A stretch of DNA of 5,920 nt, taken from assembly GCA_028276305.1 (NCBI GenBank), contig JAPYWO010000100.1, positions 1-5,920 of the forward strand, written 5' to 3'. A model generated the notes under the pieces. The model searched no databases. It had not been told where the DNA came from and worked only from the letters and a program-made list of their open reading frames with translations. Positions within the stretch are counted from its first letter, which is position 1; the number at the start of each line of letters is the position of its first letter. A program made the translations under genes and the position numbers. Shown here in pieces: positions 1-5,920 of this stretch. The DNA is from Candidatus Thermokryptus sp. Its GTDB lineage: Bacteria > Bacteroidota > Ignavibacteria > Kryptoniales > Kryptoniaceae.

Positions 1-1407
1 TAAAATCGTCTCCTGCGTAACGATCCCAATTTTATCGCGAAGCGATTTTATCTTTATCATGCGAAGGTCTATCCCGTCAATTAAAATCCTTCCCTCGGTT
101 GGGTCATAAAACCTCGGTATCAAATCAACAAGGGTTGACTTTCCGGCACCGCTTGGACCAACTATCGCAAGTATTTCACCTTTTTTAACTTTCAAATTTA
201 TCCCCTTCAAGATGAAGTCCCCGTTCTTTGTCCCGTTGTAAGAAAACCAAACATTTTCAAAAACAATCTCATCTTTGAACTCCTTTAATTCAATCGCATT
301 TGGCGCCTCTTTTATATCGGGTTCAATGTCAAGTATTTCAAAAACACGCTTTGCTGCAGATGTTGATTCCTGGATTCTATTGTTCACACTTGTGAGTTCC
401 TTAACTGGTGGCATTATCTGAAAGATAGCTATAAGAAATGTCAAAAATTCGCTCGCTCTCATCGTTCCAAGTTCAAGCACTTGCATGCCACCATACCATA
501 TTATCACCACACCTGCAACTACGCTCAAAAATTCAGTTATAGGACTAGCAAGATTTCTTATCCTTGTTATTTTGAGAAGCGATTTAAAATAACGCCATGT
601 CTGTGTCTGAAATTTTTTGTTCTCAAATTCCTCCATCCCAAATGCCTTAACAACCTTAACCCCGCTTATCGTCTCCTGAAGAACGGAAGTTATATCAGCC
701 ATCCTTTCCTGCGAGATGCGACTTTCCTTGTGAAGCCGTAGCCCGAGCTTACTTATAAAGTAAAGCGCAAAAGGCAAAACAAGCAGAGATATCAATGTCA
801 AACGCCAATTTATTGAAATAGCTATCATCAAAAACACAACTATCAAAAGTGGCTCACGAACAAGGTTCAAAAAAGTAGCTGAAATCCCAGTGTTTATTAT
901 GTTAACATCGTTCGTTATCCTTGAAATCAAATTCCCCGTTCTTTCAGATGTGAAATATCCAAGTGATAATGTGTGCAAATGCCTATAAACTTCGTTTCGT
1001 ATATCCTTAACCAAACCCTGTTCAACATAAGCCATAAAATACGCTTGAAGATAACCGGATATATTTTTCAAAAAGAACGCAATTATTATAACAATGCAAA
1101 TCTTTATCAGCGCCTCTGAATGCGTCCCCGAAAAGACATATCTAAATAAAAAACTAAAAAAAGTGTTCTTCAAATCCGAAAGGAAACCGGACGAACTCCC
1201 GAGTTTGTTCAAAGCCGAGATATAATCTTGTGAGAAAAGCGTCTCAAGTAAAGGTATAGCCAGATAAATTGAAACACCGCTGAAAATTGAAAATAAAATC
1301 GTGAAGAAAACCGAAAGCGCAAGCTGTTTCCAATAAGGGCGAACATACTTCAAAACCCTCAAAAATGTCCAGTAGCTACTTTCCTTTTTCATCTTCAGAT
1401 TTAACAT
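1..1407 (-). CDS. MsbA-like ABC exporter, fused membrane and ATPase domains (3' end outside window)
   Basis: The first 469 residues of a type I ABC exporter half-transporter are visible. These proteins normally dimerise in the inner membrane and use ATP to flip lipids or export hydrophobic substrates. The membrane domain spans about residues 20-340, with hydrophobic helices near 27-50, 101-121, 185-200, 204-220, 293-306 and 320-333. Family hallmarks include GYFTSERTG (150-158) followed by SRITNDV, and LQETISGVKVVKAFG (244-258). The ATPase domain begins near 378, with an A-loop Tyr390, a Walker A GPSGAGKST (417-425) and a Q-loop VTQET near 463-467. The ABC signature, Walker B and H-loop lie beyond the window. 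The start at 1407 is the first ATG after an in-frame TGA (1428-1426), and a GGGAG lies 7 bases upstream. It overlaps the glycosyltransferase end by 32 bases. A later ATG at 1392 has no good ribosome site. MsbA (lipid A flippase) is the best guess from the neighbouring core-type glycosyltransferase, but export of another substrate cannot be excluded. Confidence 0.95.
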   Translation of the reverse strand, partial: MLNLKMKKESSYWTFLRVLKYVRPYWKQLALSVFFTILFSIFSGVSIYLAIPLLETLFSQDYISALNKLGSSSGFLSDLKNTFFSFLFRYVFSGTHSEALIKICIVIIIAFFLKNISGYLQAYFMAYVEQGLVKDIRNEVYRHLHTLSLGYFTSERTGNLISRITNDVNIINTGISATFLNLVREPLLIVVFLMIAISINWRLTLISLLVLPFALYFISKLGLRLHKESRISQERMADITSVLQETISGVKVVKAFGMEEFENKKFQTQTWRYFKSLLKITRIRNLASPITEFLSVVAGVVIIWYGGMQVLELGTMRASEFLTFLIAIFQIMPPVKELTSVNNRIQESTSAAKRVFEILDIEPDIKEAPNAIELKEFKDEIVFENVWFSYNGTKNGDFILKGINLKVKKGEILAIVGPSGAGKSTLVDLIPRFYDPTEGRILIDGIDLRMIKIKSLRDKIGIVTQETIL

Positions 1408-2155
1408 TTTGAAGCTCCCAAATCTTCATATATGTTTGTAAATTCGTCATCGCATGGTTTAAAGACACCATCAAGCCGTAAACCCCATCCCTAAAACCAC
1501 CCTTTAATACATAATGGCTTAAAAAAGCGGAAAGTGGATGCAAAATCAAATCAATTCCTTTTACCTTTTTCCTCCTTGACTTTTCCTCTGCGCTCAAACT
1601 TGAATACTCATTTATCTTCGCAAATGTCTCTTTCAAAGTCATATGCGTGAGATGAATTATATCCCCTCTCAAATATCCAACTTTACCATCAACTACAAAA
1701 CCTTCATGAACCTTTCTTTGTGTGACTTTCGCTTTTCCTTTCTTGAAAAGACGCAATTGGTAATTCGGATACCAACCGCACGATTTTATCCACTTCCCGA
1801 GAAAAAAATTTCTTCTGGGTATATAAAAGCCGTCAAATTCTGTCTCGCTTTCAAGAATTTTCAAAATTTCATCTTTCAACTCTGGTGAAACCCTTTCATC
1901 TGCGTCCAAGCTCAAAATCCAATCACAAGTCGCTTGATCTATCGCAAATTGTTTTTGAGGGGCGTAACCTTCCCATTTCCTTATGAAAACCTTATCGGTA
2001 TATCTTTTCGCTATCTCAACGGTCCTGTCGGTGCTCTCTGAATCAACAACTATTATTTCATCTGCCCACTTAACACTTTCAAGACAATCACCGATTTTCT
2101 TCTCCTCATTTCCAGCTATTATCGCAACCGACAATGTCTTCCTTTTAATGCTCAT
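1376..2155 (-). CDS. Family-2 glycosyltransferase, WaaE/LgtF (KdtX) type
   Basis: This 259-residue protein matches the cytoplasmic GT2 enzymes that transfer a sugar from a nucleotide-sugar to the lipopolysaccharide inner core (WaaE/LgtF, usually glucose on heptose). The GT-A fold begins at residue 8 (LSVAIIAGNEE, the usual 'iit.NEe' strand), then VDSESTDRT (37-45) for nucleotide binding, and the metal-binding DxD as D84-A-D86-E87 in the family-typical ADERV. Further family marks are the RRNFFLGKWIKSCGWYPNYQ block (114-133), LRLFKKG (134-140) and VHE (149-151), the likely acceptor and catalytic region. The C-terminal 60 residues are amphipathic and probably membrane-associated. Length is normal for the family. 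The ATG at 2155 is preferred; a TTG one codon upstream (2158) is also in frame. Its first base is the last base of the upstream TGA. The exact donor and acceptor sugars cannot be told from sequence. Confidence 0.92.
   Translation of the reverse strand: MSIKRKTLSVAIIAGNEEKKIGDCLESVKWADEIIVVDSESTDRTVEIAKRYTDKVFIRKWEGYAPQKQFAIDQATCDWILSLDADERVSPELKDEILKILESETEFDGFYIPRRNFFLGKWIKSCGWYPNYQLRLFKKGKAKVTQRKVHEGFVVDGKVGYLRGDIIHLTHMTLKETFAKINEYSSLSAEEKSRRKKVKGIDLILHPLSAFLSHYVLKGGFRDGVYGLMVSLNHAMTNLQTYMKIWELQNVKSEDEKGK
1415..1419 (-). promoter_or_regulatory. Shine-Dalgarno site (GGGAG) for the ABC exporter
   Basis: On the minus strand GGGAG is followed by seven bases and then the ATG at 1407. It lies inside the coding end of the upstream glycosyltransferase. 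It is the only clear Shine-Dalgarno sequence among the four overlapping genes and decides the ATG at 1407 over the one at 1392. Confidence 0.7.
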
Positions 2156-2157
2156 CA
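2153..2157 (-). promoter_or_regulatory. TGATG stop/start overlap (translational coupling)
   Basis: On the minus strand the lipoprotein stop TGA (2157-2155) shares its final A with the ATG (2155-2153) of the glycosyltransferase. No strong Shine-Dalgarno sequence precedes this ATG, so re-initiation by ribosomes ending the upstream gene is the likely route of translation. Confidence 0.75.
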
Positions 2158-3174
2158 AGCGCTAAAACCCAAAATTTTAGGTATTGAAGACACCCCATCG
2201 GGATAGTCATCATTCGTCAACCTTTTCATATTTTGCTGGTAAAGATCGTAAAGATAAATCTCGGATTTATCCTCAAACCCCTTGTCAAAAATTATCTGCG
2301 TGCCGTTTATAAATCTAAAATTAAATAAACCACTGCCAGAACTTATCTTATATAAATTTCGCTTTGAAATGTCAAAATAATAAATCTCGCCCGTCTTAAC
2401 ATTTGGTACCTCAACCGCTTCAGGAGTTATATTGACAACACTGAAGACAAGATAAGTCCCATCGGAACTCCAATCAAGCTGTGATATTTTCCATCTCGTC
2501 TCAAAAATTTCAAATCTACTATCCCTTCCAACAAGATAAATTTTCCTAACACCAATTATTGAGTCCTCCTTTATCTCAACGCTATATCTTCCATCCGAAG
2601 AAGAAAGTTTAACATCGGGGAAATCCTCCGGAAACTCCCCTTTCCTCCAATCATATTCCTTGTTCTTTGCATAAAGCAATTCACCATCTGGAGCAAAACC
2701 ATAAACCTCAAGCTTAAAATTTTCTCCCGTCTGATACCCACCGCTTATTCTGTAAACTTCAACAGTATCAATATTCAGCCATCTAATTTTAACGCTCCAC
2801 GAGTCATCAAATGCTTTCAACATAGCGACTTCTCCAGTGCTGACATCAAAAAGATATATTTTCGGATTCTTTATCAGGTGAAATCCAGCGCCAACCGTTC
2901 CTTCAAATTCGGCTGTTTTAAAAATCGCAACATCACCTGATGGGGAAAATTTCAACTCATAAACCGCACCAAATGAATCGGGAAGAACTTTTTCAATTTT
3001 ATGGTCCACCAGATTCAACCTGTAGACCGATTGAATTGAATCTCTTTGCGATAGAAAATAAATGTAAGAATCAGATGAAGCTTGAGAAACGACTGGGACT
3101 CTGCGAACTTTGCTTTTACAACCAAACAAGGTTAAAATTACGATGAAAAAGATGAATAATTTAGTTGTCTTCAC
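2155..3174 (-). CDS. Predicted lipoprotein with TolB/WD40-like beta-propeller
   Basis: With a GTG start at 3174 this is a 339-residue protein beginning with a lipoprotein signal peptide: Lys2 and Lys5, a hydrophobic stretch LFIFFIVILTLFG (6-18), then Cys19 as the lipidated residue. The lipobox reads L-F-G-C; Phe at -2 is atypical but the rest fits. The remainder is rich in beta-strands with propeller-type repeats: FSPSGDVAIF (76-85), WSSDGTYLVFS (235-245), and a final blade with IYLYDLYQQNMKRLTNDD near 306-323, as in TolB-like PD40 repeats. The mature protein would sit in the periplasm, attached to the inner or outer membrane; Lys at +2 does not match the inner-membrane Asp signal known from enterics. 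The reading frame stays open upstream to 3258, but that would place 28 polar residues before the signal peptide and overlap leuS by 98 bases, so the GTG (14-base overlap) is preferred. TTG at 3189 is an alternative. I do not recognise a specific family or function; TolB itself is soluble and neighboured by tolQRA/pal, which are absent here. Confidence 0.8.
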   Translation of the reverse strand: MKTTKLFIFFIVILTLFGCKSKVRRVPVVSQASSDSYIYFLSQRDSIQSVYRLNLVDHKIEKVLPDSFGAVYELKFSPSGDVAIFKTAEFEGTVGAGFHLIKNPKIYLFDVSTGEVAMLKAFDDSWSVKIRWLNIDTVEVYRISGGYQTGENFKLEVYGFAPDGELLYAKNKEYDWRKGEFPEDFPDVKLSSSDGRYSVEIKEDSIIGVRKIYLVGRDSRFEIFETRWKISQLDWSSDGTYLVFSVVNITPEAVEVPNVKTGEIYYFDISKRNLYKISSGSGLFNFRFINGTQIIFDKGFEDKSEIYLYDLYQQNMKRLTNDDYPDGVSSIPKILGFSA

Positions 3175-5650
3175 AAGCGATGCTGACAAGTTTATTCTTA
3201 ACCACGACAATTTTTGATATTTTCTTGCCACCGACATATTTTTGAACACTCGCATCATTCAAGACAATATTTTTAAGTGTCTCATCATCAAGATCTATCG
3301 GGACTTTTATCCTCGCTCTAACTTTTCCATTTACCTGTGCGACAATTGTGACTTCTTCTTCAACAAGCGCTTTTTCATCCGGTTCAACCCATTTACTTCC
3401 GACAAACAAACTTTCGTTTTCACCCGAAATTTCCCAAAGCTCTTCCGCAAGATGAGGGGCAAGGGGACCAAGCATTATGATGAACCTTTTCACGCAATGA
3501 ACGAAGACCTCCTTTGTGAAATCATCATAAAGATTAGCATCAAATTCAGAAAGCAAATTGAAAAGCTCCATCAAAGAAGCTATCGCAGTGTTAAAGTTAA
3601 AAGTGTCAATGTCAGCGGTAACCTTTTTGATCGTTTTATGTGTCTTTCTGTAAATCGCCCTTGCATAATCACCAAGTTCATCAACCTCATATTTATCCTT
3701 CGGCTTAAAACTTCTCAAAACATCCTTGTTTTCAAGGACAAAGTTATAAACTCTGTTAACGAACCTCCACATACCATTTATTCCTTCATCGCTCCAGTCA
3801 CCGCCCTCATCATATCTTCCCATAAACATAAGGTATAACCTAAACACATCTGAACCATACTTACTGACGAAATCATCCGGATTGACAACATTCCCTTTGC
3901 TTTTTGACATCTTTGCGCCCTTGTTGGTGATGGTGCCTTGATGATACAAACTTATAAACGGTTCGTCAAATTCAAGATAGCCCGCATCTCTTAACGCCTT
4001 CGTTATGAACCTCGCATAAAGCAAATGCATAGTCGCATGCTCAGCGCCACCAACATATTTATCAACAGGACACCATATCTTGACGAGCTCTTTATCAAAA
4101 GGAGCGCTATCAAGATGGGGAGAAAGATAACGCAGGTAATACCACGATGAATCAACAAATGTATCCATCGTGTCCGGGTCTCTCTTTGCTGGGGCTCCAC
4201 ACTTTGGGCAGGTTGTGTTTATGAATTCTTCACATCTTGCAAGTGGAGATTCGCCCGTCGGCTTAAAGTCAACATTATATGGCAAAAGAACTGGAAGTTG
4301 TTCTTCCGGAACAGGGACTTCTCCGCATTTTTCACAATAAACGATCGGGATCGGCGCGCCCCAATATCTTTGTCTTGAAATTAACCAATCACGCAAGCGA
4401 TATTTAACAGACCTTCTCGCAACCCCCTCGCTTGCAAGATCATCAACAATTTTATCCCACGCTTCCTCTGAACTCATACCATCGTATTTGCCGGAGTTTA
4501 TCATAATCCCGGGTTCAACATACGCTGACTCAAGCTCATCTTCTGGCTTTGTTCCCGGTTGAAGGATAACTTTCCTTATCGGTAGTCCGAACTTTTTCGC
4601 AAATTCAAAGTCCCTCTCGTCGTGAGCTGGAACGCCCATAACCGCTCCAGTTCCATAATGAATGAGCACATAATCAGCAATCCAAATAGGTATTTTTTCC
4701 TTTGTCGCTGGATTAATAGCATATGAACCGGTGAAAACACCCGTCTTTTCCTTTTCCGTTGAAGTTCGTTCTATTTCCGTCTCGTGCGCAACGAAATCAA
4801 GATATGCTTGGACCTGTTCTTTATACTCTGGCTTAGTTACCTTATCCACAAGCGGATGTTCAGGGGCAAGGACGACATAAGTAGCACCATAAATCGTGTC
4901 AGGTCTTGTTGTGAAAACGGTAAATTTATCGCCCGTATAAGCAACCTCAAAATCTATCTCAGCCCCAACGCTTTTCCCAATCCAATTTCTCTGCATAATT
5001 TTCGTCTTTTCTGGCCAATCAAGCTTATCAAGGTCGTTTAGAAGTTCCTCAGCGTACTTCGTTATTCTAAAAAACCATTGCGTCAAAAATCTCCTAACGA
5101 CAGGTGTTCCACACCTTTCGCAAGCCCCGTCAATAACCTGTTCATTAGCAAGAACAGTGTTGCAACTCGGACACCAATTAACAGGTCCTGGAGCTTTATA
5201 AGCAAGTCCCATCTTGTAAAGTTGAAGGAAAACCCATTGCGTCCATTTGTAATACTCCGGCTTTGATGTATCAATTTCATAATCCCAATCGTACATCGCC
5301 CCAATTTGTTTTAACTGCTGGCGGATTACATTTATATTTTGCTGTGTGCTATCCTGCGGATGGATTCCCGTTTTTATCGCATAATTTTCCGCCGGCAACC
5401 CGAAAGCATCATAACCTATTGGTTCAAAAACATCCCAACCCTGCATTCGTTTCAAACGAGCCCAAGTATCAGTCGGACCATAATTATACCAATGACCGAT
5501 GTGAAGTTTGTCAGCCGACGGATAAAGGAACATAACAAGGCAATAAAGTTTACGCTTCGGATTTCGCAAATCAACCTTGTAGATTTTTTTCTCCTCCCAG
5601 TAATTTCTCCACTTCTCCTCAATTTCTTTAAATGGATATCTAACCTGCAT
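3161..5650 (-). CDS. leuS: Leucyl-tRNA synthetase
   Basis: This complete 829-residue class I synthetase charges tRNA-Leu with leucine in the cytoplasm. It carries HIGH at 50-53 and KMSKS at 580-584. The CP1 editing domain shows the threonine-rich TVFTTRPDT (244-252) and GTGAVMGVPAHDERD (333-347), with Asp344 at the position of the editing aspartate, so hydrolysis of mischarged tRNA should be intact. Two cysteine sets are present, C160/C163/C177/C180 (zinc knuckle) and C439/C442/C481/C484. DSSWYYLRY (500-508) is the usual catalytic-domain block, and the C-terminal tRNA-binding domain starts near 766 (VTIVAQVNGKVRARI). Only about nine residues separate the LYHQG strand (568-572) from KMSKS, so the leucine-specific insertion of E. 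coli LeuRS is missing. The ATG at 5650 is the first after an in-frame TAA (5668-5666). No Shine-Dalgarno sequence is visible upstream. Confidence 0.98.
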   Translation of the reverse strand: MQVRYPFKEIEEKWRNYWEEKKIYKVDLRNPKRKLYCLVMFLYPSADKLHIGHWYNYGPTDTWARLKRMQGWDVFEPIGYDAFGLPAENYAIKTGIHPQDSTQQNINVIRQQLKQIGAMYDWDYEIDTSKPEYYKWTQWVFLQLYKMGLAYKAPGPVNWCPSCNTVLANEQVIDGACERCGTPVVRRFLTQWFFRITKYAEELLNDLDKLDWPEKTKIMQRNWIGKSVGAEIDFEVAYTGDKFTVFTTRPDTIYGATYVVLAPEHPLVDKVTKPEYKEQVQAYLDFVAHETEIERTSTEKEKTGVFTGSYAINPATKEKIPIWIADYVLIHYGTGAVMGVPAHDERDFEFAKKFGLPIRKVILQPGTKPEDELESAYVEPGIMINSGKYDGMSSEEAWDKIVDDLASEGVARRSVKYRLRDWLISRQRYWGAPIPIVYCEKCGEVPVPEEQLPVLLPYNVDFKPTGESPLARCEEFINTTCPKCGAPAKRDPDTMDTFVDSSWYYLRYLSPHLDSAPFDKELVKIWCPVDKYVGGAEHATMHLLYARFITKALRDAGYLEFDEPFISLYHQGTITNKGAKMSKSKGNVVNPDDFVSKYGSDVFRLYLMFMGRYDEGGDWSDEGINGMWRFVNRVYNFVLENKDVLRSFKPKDKYEVDELGDYARAIYRKTHKTIKKVTADIDTFNFNTAIASLMELFNLLSEFDANLYDDFTKEVFVHCVKRFIIMLGPLAPHLAEELWEISGENESLFVGSKWVEPDEKALVEEEVTIVAQVNGKVRARIKVPIDLDDETLKNIVLNDASVQKYVGGKKISKIVVVKNKLVSIACEDN

Positions 5651-5671
5651 TTCAATGTCAAGAATTTATTT
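5651..5671. other. 21-base gap between recombinase-like gene and leuS
   Basis: This is the only non-coding stretch in the window. It is AT-rich and holds no Shine-Dalgarno match, no hairpin and no terminator. Such a short gap with both genes on one strand suggests read-through from the upstream gene, or a leuS promoter lying within the recombinase-like coding end. Confidence 0.6.
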
Positions 5672-5920
5672 TTAAAGCAAAGACAATTGAATTGTATCTT
5701 GTTTCTGTGGTGGTTTCCCGAGCTTTCCCTTTTGTCTAAAGTAAATCATCGCCGTTTCTATGCTTCCGAGACGCAACCTCTTCTTCAACTCTTCTGGTGT
5801 AGCACCGTTCTCAACCATTATCATAGCAGCTGTATGTTTCAAGGAATAAGGCGTCAAACGCCTCTTCCGTCCTTTTTTAACTCCCGACTTCTCCAAATAC
5901 TCGCTTATAATTATCCTTAT
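5672..5920 (-). CDS. Tyrosine recombinase/integrase-like protein, C-terminal fragment with degenerate active site
   Basis: The last 82 residues of a protein entering from beyond the window are visible; the frame is open to the edge, so the TTG at 5896 is not a credible start. The fragment aligns by eye with the end of the phage-integrase catalytic domain: LTPYSLKHTAAMIMVENG (22-39 of the fragment) matches the usual TPHxLRHTxAT...NG block, and LRLGSIETAMIY (49-60) matches LGHSSIxTTxxY. Tyr60 sits where the nucleophilic tyrosine belongs. However the box II His is Tyr25, the box II Arg is Lys28, and the box III His/Trp is Leu51. Arg I and the catalytic Lys are outside the window. A lysine- and glutamine-rich tail of about 20 residues follows. 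The protein could be a catalytically weakened or non-catalytic DNA-binding relative, a decaying integrase, or a divergent family that uses other residues. Assignment to the fold is fairly good; activity is doubtful. Confidence 0.72.
   Translation of the reverse strand: MRIIISEYLEKSGVKKGRKRRLTPYSLKHTAAMIMVENGATPEELKKRLRLGSIETAMIYFRQKGKLGKPPQKQDTIQLSLL

Noticed and set aside
34..46. Inverted repeat ATCGC-GAA-GCGAT that could form a small hairpin.
   Set aside because: It is only five base pairs with no U-tract and falls in the exporter's conserved SLRDKIG coding segment, so codon content explains it.
481..741. An 86-codon open frame on the plus strand.
   Set aside because: It is antisense to the ABC exporter membrane domain, which shows clear family motifs on the minus strand; no independent support for this frame.
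3242..3838. A 198-codon open frame on the plus strand.
   Set aside because: It is entirely antisense to leuS, whose protein is conserved across this span. The translation is Phe/Ile/Asn-rich with no domain, as expected for a shadow frame.
5639..5661. A perfect TTGACA on the minus strand (5661-5656) that looks like a -35 box for leuS.
   Set aside because: It lies only five bases before the leuS ATG, and no good -10 follows at 16-18 bases. A transcript from it would start inside leuS. It is most likely chance in AT-rich DNA.
5452..5661. A 69-codon minus-strand frame starting at TTG, overlapping the leuS start.
   Set aside because: It is an alternative frame of leuS; the HIGH-region protein is encoded in the other frame and this one has no recognisable features.
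1..5920. Search for CRISPR repeats, tRNA genes, insertion-sequence ends, attachment-site repeats or T-box/riboswitch leaders, prompted by the integrase-like gene and by leuS.
   Set aside because: The window is coding almost throughout, with only 21 non-coding bases. No repeated units, tRNA-like fold or leader region was seen by eye, and no tRNA lies next to the recombinase-like end within the window.

Overview
The window reads as a compact bacterial chromosome segment. All five recognisable genes lie on the minus strand, so transcription runs from high to low coordinates. The DNA is AT-rich. The presence of an MsbA-type exporter, a WaaE/LgtF-type core glycosyltransferase and a lipoprotein with a lipobox points to a diderm (outer-membrane) bacterium. 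The LeuRS sequence style (HIGH block ending HWYNYGP, two CxxC pairs) and the near absence of Shine-Dalgarno sequences resemble the Bacteroidetes/Chlorobi/Ignavibacteria side of the FCB group. That placement comes from memory of family sequences, not from a search, and is only moderately likely.

Layout in transcription order: (1) 5920-5672, the C-terminal end of a tyrosine recombinase/integrase-like protein that enters from beyond the window and whose visible catalytic motifs are degenerate; (2) a 21-base AT-rich gap; (3) 5650-3161, full-length leucyl-tRNA synthetase (leuS); (4) 3174-2155, a predicted lipoprotein with a TolB/WD40-like beta-propeller, starting inside the end of leuS; (5) 2155-1376, a family-2 glycosyltransferase of the WaaE/LgtF type, whose start codon shares one base with the previous stop codon; (6) 1407-1, an MsbA-like ABC exporter subunit that overlaps the glycosyltransferase end by 32 bases and leaves the window just after the Q-loop.

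The four genes from leuS to the ABC exporter overlap head to tail and almost certainly form one translationally coupled operon. The last two fit a shared job in lipid A-core or other lipid-linked glycan synthesis: the glycosyltransferase adds a sugar on the cytoplasmic face and the exporter flips the lipid across the inner membrane. The lipoprotein has no assigned function and leuS is a housekeeping passenger or the lead gene. There is no intergenic stretch above 21 bases, and I saw no RNA gene, CRISPR array, insertion sequence or terminator. I did not find a convincing new defence or mobile system. The most unusual items are the degenerate recombinase end, the coupling of leuS to envelope genes, and the unassigned propeller lipoprotein.
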